64,000 bases of DNA from Anaerolineales bacterium (GCA_015075405.1 JABTUK010000001.1:1674001-1738000), one strand, 5' to 3'. Shown: positions 1-9,423, counted from the stretch's first letter. A program made the numbers and translations. Notes: generated from the sequence alone by a model not told the origin.

Positions 1-97
1 TTGCCTCCCACTGACCATCTCGAAAAGTAATTTGGGGGTTATCTAACGCTTGTTTAAGCAACTTAAGCGCGTGAGATTGCAGATCACTTAATGGCAT
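1..97 (-). CDS. RecQ-like DNA helicase, N-terminal fragment (runs off the left edge)
   Basis: Only the first 32 codons lie inside the window. The visible N-terminus ends in ITFRDGQWEA, which resembles the F-R-x-G-Q box (motif 0, adenine contact) that opens the helicase core of RecQ-family superfamily 2 DNA helicases. The ATG at 97 has a strong purine-rich ribosome binding site (AAGGAGGGGG, 101-110). The Walker motifs would lie outside the window, so the family call rests on one short motif. Confidence 0.5.
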   Translation of the reverse strand, partial: MPLSDLQSHALKLLKQALDNPQITFRDGQWEA

Positions 98-128
98 CTT
101 CCCCCTCCTTAAGCTTCAATTCCTATTT

Positions 129-159
129 CGTTCCCAAACTCATGCGAAGCGTGGGAACG
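129..159. repeat. Short inverted repeat between two minus-strand genes
   Basis: CGTTCCCA at 129-136 pairs with TGGGAACG at 152-159 around a 15-nt loop. It follows the end of the minus-strand SGNH gene and could slow transcription. There is no T-tract, so it is not a classical terminator. The rest of 98-198 shows nothing recognisable. Confidence 0.4.
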
Positions 160-198
160 TGATTAGAGATGTTCTCACAATCAGTAGTGTAGTCAGGT

Positions 199-1932
199 CT
201 ATTGCCCCACACTGTCAACCGGCAACACACGGGTGTGATACTCCGGCTGGAGATAGGGATGCTCTTGATAGGTTTGCTGCGCCGGGCGAGGCAGTCGCTT
301 GGTTTCGATATCCCTTTTGAGCAACGGCACCAGGGTTTGAAAATTAATCCAGGCCCGGATGCGGATGCCCAACTCGGTGTTGTGGATGGCGTCGTCGTAC
401 AAATCGGGGTGTTTGGGCATTTGCCCGGCCACATCAATCAGCGGAACGCGGTTTTCGGCGGCCCACAGCCGGAAGACCCGGTTTTGCAAATCGGCCATGC
501 GGCGCATGTTGGCGTAGCTGACCGGCCAGTAAATCCGGTTAAGGTAGCCGTAAAGAGTCCGGTGACGGGCTGGGTCGAGCACCATGCCGTCGTACACAAA
601 CCAGTCGAAGGTTGCCAGCACAAATTTAACGTTTTGCGCCTCCAAATCCTGCTTGATGGTATCCAGGTCGCCCAGAATGGCTTTGAGGGCCAGCGCCTTG
701 CCCACATGCGCCCGATCCGGTCTGAACTCATTCAATCCTTCCGGCAGGTTAAAGCTTTGTTCCGGCTTGGCCGGCTCTGAGCCGGTCATAGAAAACTGCT
801 CTACCAGTGAGCGGGCGCGCGCCGCCAGGGCCGAATACTCGCTCAATTGGTCCAGCCAGGTTTTATCGTCGGATTCTACGTTGGCAAAATTGGGGGCTAC
901 CCCATCGGGCGGCTGGCCAAAGGTGATGTCGGGCGGAAAGCTGACCATGCTGCGCGGGTCAAACTGGTTAGACCCCTCGTAGTAAACCACGTAATCAACA
1001 TTCATAGGCAGCACTTCGTAACGGACCACCGCTGCAATATCCCGCGAGCCGATGCCCTCGCGCCCGGCATTGATGACCTCAAAACGCACCTTGTAGCCGG
1101 ACTCTTTGGCCCACAAATTGAGCCAATGCTGCAACAATTCCGGGTAAGAATAGGGCAAAGAGTGACCATCCACCGTCGTCGAAGCGCCCACACAGACAAT
1201 CCGAATGGTGCGAACCGGCTTTTTGAGGGTGATTTCCGGCCCGCGCCAGCCAAATTGATTGGTCGTCAGGCCGGTGGGCAGGGTGACATTGGGCGGGTAA
1301 CGATAGCGAGGGTAGGCCGTGCCCCAGGCGGGGTGATAGGTGTAGACCTGGGGCGGGATAGTACTGAAAATCCCCCGATTGAGAAAATAATCATCCGACA
1401 GATACTCGTTCCACCAATAGTTGGCCCGGTAGCCGTACTGACCAGCTCTGGCAGCCGCTTCGGCCTTAACCTCGTACTTGGTCAACCGCTCCGGCGAGGT
1501 GTAAATCCACTCCGGCTTGACATAGGCGCTGAACTTGAAATCGTTGACAAAATCATCCAGGCTGTAAACGGCCAGGGCATCGAGCGGCGGCGTCGGGGCG
1601 GCCGGTGGGTCGGCTTCAGTTAGCAGTTCTTCCGCCTCAGCTCCGGCGGGAATACATAGTTTCCAGCCGGCTTCAATCAGGTCAGGGTTCGCAATCTCGG
1701 CAAAACTGGCGTCGGCCGTATGCTGTTGATTGGTGGCGCTGACAATAGCCGGGTAAGCCAGCAAATCGCCCAGCACCTTGTCGGCAATCTTGCTCAACCA
1801 ATCGTCGGCTTGAACCGTGTAAATTTCGGCGCAGGGCTGGCGCGGGTCTGCCAACGCAGCCGCAGGGAAGGTCAAGACGAATAGCAGGGTCAGGATGAGC
1901 CAGCTATAAAATGGTCGAATCGCGCAGTTCAT
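199..1932 (-). CDS. Secreted LysM plus SGNH/GDSL-type hydrolase-like protein
   Basis: 577 aa. Residues 1-28 form a signal peptide ending near AAALA. A LysM-like domain follows (about 38-97, starting YTVQADDWLSKIA), suggesting glycan or cell-wall binding. A spacer leads to an SGNH fold from about residue 240: block I VCVGASTTVDG carries the candidate nucleophile Ser, block II is INAGREGIGS, block III YYEGSNQFD takes the place of the usual GxND, and the C-terminal DAIHNTELG has the Asp/His spacing of block V. Likely an extracytoplasmic esterase or acetyl-transfer enzyme on surface glycans; the substrate cannot be told. Its ATG overlaps the stop of the small upstream gene (ATGA), so the two are probably translationally coupled. 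Confidence 0.7.
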   Translation of the reverse strand: MNCAIRPFYSWLILTLLFVLTFPAAALADPRQPCAEIYTVQADDWLSKIADKVLGDLLAYPAIVSATNQQHTADASFAEIANPDLIEAGWKLCIPAGAEAEELLTEADPPAAPTPPLDALAVYSLDDFVNDFKFSAYVKPEWIYTSPERLTKYEVKAEAAARAGQYGYRANYWWNEYLSDDYFLNRGIFSTIPPQVYTYHPAWGTAYPRYRYPPNVTLPTGLTTNQFGWRGPEITLKKPVRTIRIVCVGASTTVDGHSLPYSYPELLQHWLNLWAKESGYKVRFEVINAGREGIGSRDIAAVVRYEVLPMNVDYVVYYEGSNQFDPRSMVSFPPDITFGQPPDGVAPNFANVESDDKTWLDQLSEYSALAARARSLVEQFSMTGSEPAKPEQSFNLPEGLNEFRPDRAHVGKALALKAILGDLDTIKQDLEAQNVKFVLATFDWFVYDGMVLDPARHRTLYGYLNRIYWPVSYANMRRMADLQNRVFRLWAAENRVPLIDVAGQMPKHPDLYDDAIHNTELGIRIRAWINFQTLVPLLKRDIETKRLPRPAQQTYQEHPYLQPEYHTRVLPVDSVGQ

Positions 1933-2129
1933 TGGCCTTCGTCGGGGGCGGAGATGGTGGTGTTATTCGGGTTCAGTTTCAAGGATGATAATTGAAAGCC
2001 GTCAAACCAGCGCAGCAGCCCTTCGCTGAGGGCCAGCATCAGAATGGTAGCCAGCACCAAGAGGAGCAGATTAATCAGCCAGTTGCGGGGTTTCGAGTCA
2101 GCTTGCTTCCCTAGCCAGTGGCGCGCCAT
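1929..2129 (-). CDS. Small single-pass membrane protein coupled to the SGNH gene
   Basis: 66 aa from the ATG at 2129, which has GAGGTG a few bases upstream; an in-frame ATG at 2174 lacks such a site. A hydrophobic helix (NWLINLLLLVLATILML) is followed by LSEGLLRWF, the kind of membrane anchor found at the N-terminus of many SGNH-family proteins. The next gene encodes an SGNH protein with its own signal peptide. This may be an anchor split from an ancestral enzyme or a small partner. The stop overlaps the start of the hydrolase gene by four bases. Confidence 0.6.
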   Translation of the reverse strand: MARHWLGKQADSKPRNWLINLLLLVLATILMLALSEGLLRWFDGFQLSSLKLNPNNTTISAPDEGQ

Positions 2130-2222
2130 AACACCTCGTTTTTGATGGATGTCAAATGTGTCAACGCTGTCCATTTTATCACATCTATCCGGCTGCTGAC
2201 AAGAGGCAAAAGGAAAGAGAAT

Positions 2223-2314
2223 TGAGGATAGAAGATAGTGGATAGAGGATGGAGGATGGAGGATAGTTATCTACTATCTACCATCTACCATCTACTATCT
2301 TCCATCTTCTATCC
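2223..2314. repeat. Self-complementary short-period array (units near GGATAGA / GGATGGA)
   Basis: A left array of degenerate 7-mers (GGATAGA, AGATAGT, GGATGGA) is followed at once by a right array of their complements (TCTACCA, TCTATCC). The transcript would fold into a long imperfect hairpin. It fills most of the gap between divergent genes at 2129 and 2388 and belongs to the window-wide family described in the findings. Confidence 0.85.
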
Positions 2315-2387
2315 ACACGCTTCTTCGTTTGTGTAAACGCCCTGACTGTGCTTAAATGGAGCCTTGCCGACTTGAGGATAGGGAGAC

Positions 2388-3704
2388 ATGCGTCCTTTGG
2401 CCGATTTATTTCGCCTCATTTTATTGCTGTTGCTACTGCCGGTGATCCTGATTTTGATCGGGCCGCTGCTGCTGCTGGCCGCCCTGCGTGGACGCCAGCG
2501 CATCGGGCCGATTACCCTCGACACGGCCCGCAGTTCGGCCCGGCGAGTGGGTGCTTTTGTCGTCGGGTTGCTGCTGTGGCTGGTGGTCTGGGGCGGGCTG
2601 GCCTGGCTGACCTGGGCCGCGTTGGCCACACCCCTAACCGTTGCCCAACAGCCGGCGCTGGCTACAAGCACCTCCGCTCCGACGTTAGCGCCTGTACCGG
2701 CCACCCCCACCGAGCGCCCCCAACCCAGCGATACCCCAACCCGCCAGCCCACCCCCACCACGCCCCCTGAAACGGAAACAGTCACGCCGACCCGCGCTAC
2801 CCTGACGGCGACCGTTGTGGCGGCGGTTGCTATAACTTCAACTGCTACACCCGTCCTCCCAACTGTTACGACGCCTCCGACCGCTACCTCCACCCCGGAA
2901 CCCACCTCGACGGCTACCGCTACGCCTGTGCCACCGACGCCGACGCCGACCGCCACCCCCACCCCGAAACCTACCTCGACGGCTACCGCTACGCCTGTGC
3001 CACCGACGCCAACCTATACCTTAACTCCAACTCCTGTTCCGCCCACAGCGACACCGACTTTCACCCCGACGCCTGTGCCGCCCACGCCAACGCCGACCTT
3101 TACCCCAACACCCACCAACACCCCCACCGCTACTGCAACGGCAACCCCGACCGCTACCGCTACGCCCCGGCCTACCCAGACCCCCACTTTCACCGCCACG
3201 CCCCGGCCCACAGCTACACCTACCCCAACAAATACGGCTACGCCAACCGTTACCCCCACTCCCACCATACCGGCGACGGTGCGCCAAGCTGCTATCGCCG
3301 CGGTTGAGGCCGGCAATGACCTGCTGCACAACGCCATCATCGAGGCAACCGAAGACAACCTGCAAAAAATGGAAACCGTCTGGCAGGGCCAGGCCTTGCC
3401 TACCGCCCGCGCCTTTGCCGCCGATATTTATGACCGTTACGCCAAACCGCTACGGGTGGATTTTGAATATCTCAACCCCCCGGCCATTACCGGCCAGCTT
3501 CCCAGCAATCGCCTGGTCGTCACCAGTTCGGAACGCTGGTTCTACGGCGGCCCCACCAAAACCGATTACCAAGAAGCCTTTCAATTTATCTACACCCTCA
3601 CCCGCCGCAGCGGCCAGTGGGTGATTACCGAGTATAGTTTTCTCAATCTACCGCCGTCTAGGCCGACCCGAACTCCCACCCCTCGTATACCAGGGGGTGG
3701 ATAA
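2388..3704 (+). CDS. Membrane protein with Thr/Pro-rich stalk and C-terminal NTF2-like domain
   Basis: 438 aa. Two hydrophobic helices (about residues 8-32 and 51-76) anchor the protein. About 210 residues of degenerate TPTPTAT / PPTPTP repeats follow, a stalk common in surface proteins of Chloroflexota and a plausible O-glycosylation target. The last ~120 residues form a compact alpha/beta domain ([17 protein letters not shown] near its start, later [11 protein letters not shown] and QWVITEYSF). This resembles NTF2-like or IMS-type domains, but I cannot name a family firmly. The stalk DNA is itself repetitive: a CCTCGACGGCTACCGCTACG-type block occurs twice near 2910 and 2978. The stop overlaps the first possible start of the next gene by 8 bp. 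Confidence 0.6.
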   Translation: MRPLADLFRLILLLLLLPVILILIGPLLLLAALRGRQRIGPITLDTARSSARRVGAFVVGLLLWLVVWGGLAWLTWAALATPLTVAQQPALATSTSAPTLAPVPATPTERPQPSDTPTRQPTPTTPPETETVTPTRATLTATVVAAVAITSTATPVLPTVTTPPTATSTPEPTSTATATPVPPTPTPTATPTPKPTSTATATPVPPTPTYTLTPTPVPPTATPTFTPTPVPPTPTPTFTPTPTNTPTATATATPTATATPRPTQTPTFTATPRPTATPTPTNTATPTVTPTPTIPATVRQAAIAAVEAGNDLLHNAIIEATEDNLQKMETVWQGQALPTARAFAADIYDRYAKPLRVDFEYLNPPAITGQLPSNRLVVTSSERWFYGGPTKTDYQEAFQFIYTLTRRSGQWVITEYSFLNLPPSRPTRTPTPRIPGGG

Positions 3705-4509
3705 AAGCTTAAATCAAATGGCGCTCTACCGAATTTACATAGATGAAGTTGGAAATCATGACCTAACCCACGCGGATGATCCCAATCAGCGATTTCTTTC
3801 TTTGACTGGCGTCATCTTGGAGTCTCGCTATACTCTTGAGACGCTTCAGCCAGAGATGAATAACCTCAAACAAACTTTTTTTCAACGCGATCCAGATGAG
3901 CCAATCATCTTCCATCGGAAGGAGTTGATCAACAAACGCCCGCCTTTTCACCCTTTGCGAAATCCAATTATTGAGCAGCAGTTCAACACGGATCTGCTCT
4001 TGGCTTTAGCCCGCTGGAACTACCGGGTTATTACAGTAGTGATTGATAAAAGAGCGCATCGCGACCAATATGCAATCTGGCATTACCATCCGTATCATTA
4101 CTGTCTGGCTGTAATTCTGGAGCGATTTGTGTTATTCTTGCACTACAATAACCATTATGGAGATGTGATGGTGGAGAGTCGAGGTGGTCAAGAGGATAGT
4201 AAATTAAAAGACTCGTATGCTCGTTTGTACAGGCAGGGAACTGATCATATCCCATCCGAACGGTGGCAAGAGCGACTAACTTCAAGCCAGCTCAAATTAA
4301 AACCTAAAAGCGCCAATATTGCCGGCCTCCAACTGGCCGATCTGATTGCGCATCCATCCCGACGCGAAATATTGTTGGAAAACAGGCTAATTGTGGATAG
4401 TCGAGATACATTTGGCGATCAAATTTGCGCTATTTTGCGCCAGAGCAAGTATCACCGGCACGGGCGCACGGGACAGATTGAGGGATTCGGTAAAAAGTTG
4501 TTACCATAA
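3697..4509 (+). CDS. DUF3800 family protein
   Basis: 270 aa from GTG 3697; an ATG at 3718 ([12 protein letters not shown]) is equally plausible. The N-terminal YIDEVGNHD and the following FLSLTGVIL strand match the opening of DUF3800 proteins, which have an RNase H-like arrangement of acidic residues (YIDESG is usual). Further acidic positions fit: VIDKRAHRD near 112, VMVESRGG near 156, and [12 protein letters not shown] near 209, where the family has LADLxA. DUF3800 genes are frequent in phage-defence and mobile regions; the biochemical role is unsettled. Base composition is more AT-rich than the gene before it and closer to the defence-like operon that follows. Confidence 0.75.
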   Translation: MDKSLNQMALYRIYIDEVGNHDLTHADDPNQRFLSLTGVILESRYTLETLQPEMNNLKQTFFQRDPDEPIIFHRKELINKRPPFHPLRNPIIEQQFNTDLLLALARWNYRVITVVIDKRAHRDQYAIWHYHPYHYCLAVILERFVLFLHYNNHYGDVMVESRGGQEDSKLKDSYARLYRQGTDHIPSERWQERLTSSQLKLKPKSANIAGLQLADLIAHPSRREILLENRLIVDSRDTFGDQICAILRQSKYHRHGRTGQIEGFGKKLLP

Positions 4510-4514
4510 AAAAA

Positions 4515-4553
4515 GAGCGCCCTGGCGAGCGCTCCCGATGGTCTACGACCATC
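4515..4553. terminator. Two small hairpins after the DUF3800 gene
   Basis: GAGCGC (4515-4520) pairs with GCGCTC (4529-4534), and GATGGT (4537-4542) pairs with ACCATC (4548-4553). A run of A precedes the first hairpin, so it has classical terminator form only on the minus strand, where no gene is visible upstream. It may be bidirectional or a leftover. The remaining sequence to 4702 is AT-rich and presumably holds the promoter of the next operon, but no convincing -35/-10 pair stands out. Confidence 0.4.
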
Positions 4554-4702
4554 CAACTCCACTGAATGGATTAGTTATATTATATAGCATTTTTGTGGTA
4601 GACTCAAGAGCGTGATTCAAATTTCTTTTTCTCCTTTGTGGCCCTGGTAATAATACTAAAATTCTTCCCTTTCAGATAATCAAATCCTCTTTGGAGTACT
4701 CG

Positions 4703-5530
4703 ATGCCCTCAACTCTATGTGGTCTGAAGAAAATTCCTGAACGTGATTTACGATATGTGTATGTTCAATTTCTAGGGAACAGAGGGCAGAAAATTGACCT
4801 CGATATAGCACTTCTCTGTGAACTCGTAGAATTATATTTGGAAATCCAATTCGCACGCTGGCCAGAGATTAATAGAAGTGCTCAACTGAAATTCTCAAAT
4901 ATAACACCTTTGAGTGTAATTGAACAGATTGAGCGTCAATTTGAGTGCGATGAAGAAGGGTTTGTCACTTTATTTGGTGAATACATACCCTATTATATTT
5001 TTCTAAAACATTTCCAAGTATTCGAGCGTACTCAGAAAAAGCCACATTTAAAACCCCGTGACCCTCGCGCGGACCACTTGGCTATCATAAAGCACAGAAA
5101 ACATAAATGTTGCACCTATAAGCTGATATATACGGAAGTAAAAACAACCAGGAAAAACGCTCGAAGGCGAGTTAAGGATGAAATATTTACGGAGTTTGGT
5201 AACATCGAAAATGGATTGCTTGATAGAGATATAATAGATGAGGTTAAAGCATTGGATTTAGATTTTTTTGAAAATCGAAAGCAGGCTAAAGAAGTAGCCG
5301 AGTCGTTATTTTGGAAAGGGAATATACACTTTCAAGCTTTGGTAGTTTCAGCTAATTGCGATTATTCATCATTCAAAGGTTATGACGAATTTGTGCCAGG
5401 GGAAAGAAAAACGACTAAAAGGAGATGGGCTGTTGTTATTCCTATCGAAGATTGGGATAACTGGGTAACTACAGTGCGGCATTTGGTTAAGACTCGTATC
5501 CAGGAAATAAAAGCTGAGGGTAAAGTTTAA
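4703..5530 (+). CDS. hamA: HamA-like (DUF1837-type) PD-(D/E)xK nuclease of a Hachiman-type defence operon
   Basis: 275 aa from ATG 4703, with TTGGAG correctly spaced upstream; a TTG at 4691 in frame would add four residues. The call rests on three points. First, a nuclease-like pair of motifs: Asp124 in RADHLAI, then Glu145 and Lys147 in YTEVKTT (D-x20-ExK). Second, the size suits HamA. Third, a ~1,180-aa Ski2-like helicase starts 2 bp downstream, the gene order of Hachiman. In that system HamA is the DNA-degrading effector, held inactive by the HamB helicase. The N-terminal third has no recognisable motif. The gene is clearly AT-richer than its flanks, suggesting acquisition. It could instead belong to another nuclease-helicase defence pair; the DUF1837 assignment was not tested by profile search. 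Confidence 0.6.
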   Translation: MPSTLCGLKKIPERDLRYVYVQFLGNRGQKIDLDIALLCELVELYLEIQFARWPEINRSAQLKFSNITPLSVIEQIERQFECDEEGFVTLFGEYIPYYIFLKHFQVFERTQKKPHLKPRDPRADHLAIIKHRKHKCCTYKLIYTEVKTTRKNARRRVKDEIFTEFGNIENGLLDRDIIDEVKALDLDFFENRKQAKEVAESLFWKGNIHFQALVVSANCDYSSFKGYDEFVPGERKTTKRRWAVVIPIEDWDNWVTTVRHLVKTRIQEIKAEGKV

Positions 5531-5532
5531 AG

Positions 5533-8500
5533 GTGTTGAGTCAATACTTCGGTCAACATTTTCAAGATATTCCTAAACCTTCCGGCCTGTCTGCGGATGA
5601 GGCTCGTCAGCTAATCATTGATACGCATCGCCTCTTGGCTACAAGCCGACTTATCGCTAATGGAATTCCAGTTTCGACCGGAGATGAAAATCTTGAGGAG
5701 AATCTGAATAGATTAGTGAGGCTTGCCCACTTTTTGAGTGCATATGCCGCCTTCTGCGAAAATTTACCGGAAGATGAAGAAAATACAGCCCAAAATTTGC
5801 ATTCGGCTAACTTTGTGGCCGCTCAAATTTTTGAATTTCTGGCTGAGTATCAGGTTGTCAGGCGCAGAATGACTTTTGTTGAAAGCGGCTCAAATGAACC
5901 AGTATTAACCGGTTCGGAATTTTGGTCTGATGAAACCAGACATTGGCTTAACTCTACCATACATTACTTGTTGGCTGGACATGATGGCAATGCAGTTACG
6001 GTCATTAGACGTTGTGGACGATTGATTCATTCGGCTAAAGAGAGACGAACACTTCCATGGATGGCAGAAAAGGAAATTCTAACACGGTATACCATTATCG
6101 TCACAAAAATAGTTTTTCTTTTTCTCGAATGTGAATTTACACAAGTTATGAAACTGATGGATAAAGAGTACAAACAGATTTGGCGCAAATTGGTTGAACA
6201 ACAAAAGGAATTTGAGATAATTGATCTAGTCACCATTTCGGTTTTGGCTGATATTGCCCAAGCTTGTTTACAAATATCACAGTCTCTCACAACCTGTGAG
6301 GAAAATCTTCCAGCCAAAATCTGGCTGGATACTATCAACCAAGCTGAACAAGAAGCGCGACAGATACAAGACCCGGCTTTGGTCTGGTTGTGCAGTTTGT
6401 TAAGGAGAATATTTGGCGAGTTTGAGGCACGTGGATTGTTATTTGTCCGCCCTCCATCATTACCAGATCCCAACTCTAAGTGGCTTAATTACCTGCAAGG
6501 TCGAGCCAGGGACAAACATGCTTTAATTTGGCCTGCTCATTTACAAACATTAGAAAAGGGATATCTGGATAAAGAGACGAATGCTGTCGTTAGCATGCCC
6601 CCTGGCAGTGGGAAAAGTTTCATAGCCGAGATAAAAATAGCTTCTATTATTGAGACCTACTATGGTGAAGGCTGGGTTTTGTATATCGTACCCACCAATG
6701 CTCTGGCCCGACAAGTTGAACGAGACTTACAAAAAGCCTTGGTTCCGTATATTGTTCCAACTCAAACTGACATTAGGCGATTCGTAACCGATCGAGAATA
6801 TGACTTCCTCATAGATGATGAGGATTTACCAGAGAGTCCGGTCCATTATGTAGCTATTATGACCCCTGAGAAATTACGAATGGCTTTGTCCCTATTTCCT
6901 GACTCGTTTAACAATTGTAAACTTTGTGTGGTAGACGAAGCTCATTTGATAGAAGATGCCAAAAGAGGCGCTCTGCTAGAGTTAGCCATTTCACAACTGA
7001 GAACCGATTTTCCACAAATAAAATATCTGTTTCTATCCGCTATGATGAGCAATCCTGAAGATTTGGCAGGATGGCTACAAGGAACACCCTTATTTGCCAG
7101 ATGGAGGCCAACTCGACAGGCTATGATGCTGGGTATTCCATCCCAAGATATTGAAAAATCTAGCAAAGAAGGCATTGCTGGCGAAAGTGACCTATATTTT
7201 GCCAGTGTTTATGATGCAAATTGGGAATTTAGTGCTGAGAAGCTACGATTGGTGACGCTTAAGGATTATGCGTTTTTTAAGAAATCTTCTGGTGGTTATA
7301 AATTTTTAGCGACTGAAACAGCCCGGAATTGCGCCGTCGCCTCAATTAAAGCTGACTTCAAGACCTTAATGCATTTGCCCCATCATAATGTTGAAACCTC
7401 TGCCACAAAACTAGCTAAAGTGATAAAACTAAATACAGACTCCCAAAAAGACATTTTGGATTTATGGGAAAGGGTGCTCAAGCGAGAATTGGGAGAAGAT
7501 AAAATTCAACTGGTGGAGAATCTGCGAGGGGGCGTTTGTTATCACAAATCCTCCATGCATCGTGCGGAACAAAATTTGGCTGAATACTCCTTTAAAGAGA
7601 TTGAGAATGTGAAAATAATGGTGGCGACCAGTACCCTCTCTCAAGGCATGAATTTGCCAGTAGAAATGCTTATTTTTGCTGGTGATGAAAGACACGATCC
7701 AAATACGGATGCCCCCATTAAGATAACAGCAAAGGATTTCTTTAATATCGCCGGACGTGCAGGTAGGCCTAATTTTGCCAATCAGGGTATCGTACAGGTT
7801 ATCCCAAACTGGAAAATATCAATAGATGGAGATGAAAAATTTTTTGAGCGTCAATTTAAGGAGATACGTAACATATACCTTGCTGTTTCAGAAGATGGGT
7901 TTCCGGTTTATAGTGGTTTAAACCACATCCTGGACCAGATAGAATTGGCCCAAACTCTTGATGAACTACCTGATGATGTCGCTGCAGTTGCAACTGCTTG
8001 GTTTGGCAGGACAGAAGATCAAACCCTTTTAAGAAATACCTATGCTTTTTATTTGACCTTAAAGAAATCTGATCAGAGTGTGGATGAAAAAATCAAAAAG
8101 ATCAGTCAAAATTTAGCCAATTGGATTGCTAAACAAAAGCATAAATTTCCGCTAAGTGCCATTGCTGAAGAAGCATTTCGGCGTAGTGGTTTACCCAGCC
8201 GAACTTGTAGGCATTTATATCAAGCCGCCCATCAAATATTTAATAACTATTCTCTTGATAGATTGGACAATATGTCTGGCAAAACCTCTTTTTATACTTG
8301 GTTTGACTTGCTTCTGCCTTTTATCCAAAATAGAGAATGTGATTTTTTCTTTACCCCCAGGGTGAAAATTGGTAATACAGATTTACAAGAGGATTTTGAA
8401 ACCGTATGGCAATATGAGGCTGCTGCGCTCAAGGGATGGCTACAAGGCAATCGAATATCGGATCTGCTACTTTCAGATTTTGTTAAGGAAAAAGAGCCAA

Positions 8501-9087
8501 AGTCAAAACTAGACCAAAGCAATAAACCAACTTTAGCCAGCCAATTATCCCTGCCTGGCCTTGAGAATACACCCTCTCAAGAAAGACAAAAAAATATAAT
8601 GAGGTTACGTGAGCGGGCAATCAAATTTATGCAAAGAACAACGCAGCAATATGCGTTTGCATTTAGTTCTCTGATATTTTTTCTTGAGTGTGTCTGGCGT
8701 GAGCAAGACCCTGAGAATAGAGGTTGGAAATATCGAGCTAAGCAATTAGATTTAGATTGGAATCCTTATCTCGTCCACCTACCTCTGGCCGTGAAATGGG
8801 GATTGGACTCGTTATCTTCTCTGGTGTGGCAAATTCAGCGAGTTCATTTTCGTTTTGCAGCCCGTATTTTGGGTGAATTATATCCGGTTGATAATATTGA
8901 TGAAGGTGTGAGGAAAAGATTTGGACAACTACGTGCTGAGTTTTGGGGTAGCTATCAAAACGATCCGGAAATAGTAGTCAGTAGCTTAAAAACTCGTGCC
9001 GACACTGTGGGGATGAATTATGAAGAGGAGATTTTGGGAGATGTAGCCATTGCTTGCTTTGACCGTAAAATTAATTTAATCTATTGA
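5533..9087 (+). CDS. hamB: HamB-like superfamily 2 (Ski2-type) helicase
   Basis: 1184 aa from GTG 5533, only 2 bp after the HamA-like gene. After ~340 helical residues the SF2 core is complete: motif I PPGSGKS (356-362), Ia IVPTNALARQ (385-394), Ib TPEKL (444-448), II DEAH (468-471), III SAM (502-504), V ATSTLSQGMNLP (698-709), VI NIAGRAGR (738-745). The GMNLP and AGRAGR forms are typical of Ski2-like helicases. A ~430-aa C-terminal region of no recognised family follows. In Hachiman, HamB is reported to survey DNA and to release HamA when DNA is damaged or invaded. Length and gene order agree with that family. Base composition is AT-rich throughout. Confidence 0.7.
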   Translation: MLSQYFGQHFQDIPKPSGLSADEARQLIIDTHRLLATSRLIANGIPVSTGDENLEENLNRLVRLAHFLSAYAAFCENLPEDEENTAQNLHSANFVAAQIFEFLAEYQVVRRRMTFVESGSNEPVLTGSEFWSDETRHWLNSTIHYLLAGHDGNAVTVIRRCGRLIHSAKERRTLPWMAEKEILTRYTIIVTKIVFLFLECEFTQVMKLMDKEYKQIWRKLVEQQKEFEIIDLVTISVLADIAQACLQISQSLTTCEENLPAKIWLDTINQAEQEARQIQDPALVWLCSLLRRIFGEFEARGLLFVRPPSLPDPNSKWLNYLQGRARDKHALIWPAHLQTLEKGYLDKETNAVVSMPPGSGKSFIAEIKIASIIETYYGEGWVLYIVPTNALARQVERDLQKALVPYIVPTQTDIRRFVTDREYDFLIDDEDLPESPVHYVAIMTPEKLRMALSLFPDSFNNCKLCVVDEAHLIEDAKRGALLELAISQLRTDFPQIKYLFLSAMMSNPEDLAGWLQGTPLFARWRPTRQAMMLGIPSQDIEKSSKEGIAGESDLYFASVYDANWEFSAEKLRLVTLKDYAFFKKSSGGYKFLATETARNCAVASIKADFKTLMHLPHHNVETSATKLAKVIKLNTDSQKDILDLWERVLKRELGEDKIQLVENLRGGVCYHKSSMHRAEQNLAEYSFKEIENVKIMVATSTLSQGMNLPVEMLIFAGDERHDPNTDAPIKITAKDFFNIAGRAGRPNFANQGIVQVIPNWKISIDGDEKFFERQFKEIRNIYLAVSEDGFPVYSGLNHILDQIELAQTLDELPDDVAAVATAWFGRTEDQTLLRNTYAFYLTLKKSDQSVDEKIKKISQNLANWIAKQKHKFPLSAIAEEAFRRSGLPSRTCRHLYQAAHQIFNNYSLDRLDNMSGKTSFYTWFDLLLPFIQNRECDFFFTPRVKIGNTDLQEDFETVWQYEAAALKGWLQGNRISDLLLSDFVKEKEPKSKLDQSNKPTLASQLSLPGLENTPSQERQKNIMRLRERAIKFMQRTTQQYAFAFSSLIFFLECVWREQDPENRGWKYRAKQLDLDWNPYLVHLPLAVKWGLDSLSSLVWQIQRVHFRFAARILGELYPVDNIDEGVRKRFGQLRAEFWGSYQNDPEIVVSSLKTRADTVGMNYEEEILGDVAIACFDRKINLIY

Positions 9088-9126
9088 GGAAAGGCTATTT
9101 TGTGTCTGTTACCTATCTCATCGACC

Positions 9127-9306
9127 TTACCGGAGGTGGTTTTTAGCCACTTTGTCGTCGTAGATGGCCGGGTGGTCGGCAGTTGGAAGCGGGCCATCGA
9201 GAAGAAGACCGCCGTGATTACCCTGAAACTGTTTGAACCCCTCAGCAAGGCCCAATCCCAGGTTCGCGCGCCGCTGCTGAACGCTACGGCAGTTTCCTGG
9301 GGCTAC
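9127..9306 (+). pseudogene. C-terminal remnant of an AlkZ-like winged-helix protein gene
   Basis: The frame reads EVVFSHFVVVDGRVVGSWKR and on to ATAVSWGY. This parallels the C-terminal end of the intact neighbour at 9424-10503 (PTVVLDGQVAGLWKR), including the V-x-DG-x-V-x-G-x-WKR core. About 300 N-terminal residues are missing and no start signal precedes it. The remnant is GC-rich like the chromosome and begins right after the AT-rich helicase gene ends. It therefore looks like the part of a host gene left when the island was inserted. Confidence 0.7.
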
Positions 9307-9343
9307 CCGCCAGACTTGTTGATGATACTCAGAATAATGTTTC

Positions 9344-9390
9344 GCACCCTGAGTAGACCGAAGCTACGTCCTGAGCTTGTCGAAGGGTGC
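9344..9390. repeat. Dispersed CTTCGAC/GTCGAAG-type palindromic repeat
   Basis: GCACCCT (9344-9350) and AGGGTGC (9384-9390) bracket CCTGAGCTTGTCGAAGG. The same CTGAGC-TTGTCGAAGG core appears near 62825 and, in related form, near 34936 and 40450. Repeats of this type are widespread in bacterial genomes. Confidence 0.6.
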
Positions 9391-9423
9391 AAGAGACGCT
9401 TAATCTTCGTTTGATGGATCGCC

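Noticed and set aside
2309..2962. 217-codon minus-strand frame rich in Val/Gly repeats
   Set aside because: It is the reverse reading of the Thr/Pro stalk codons (ACx/CCx read as Gly/Val) and carries no domain.
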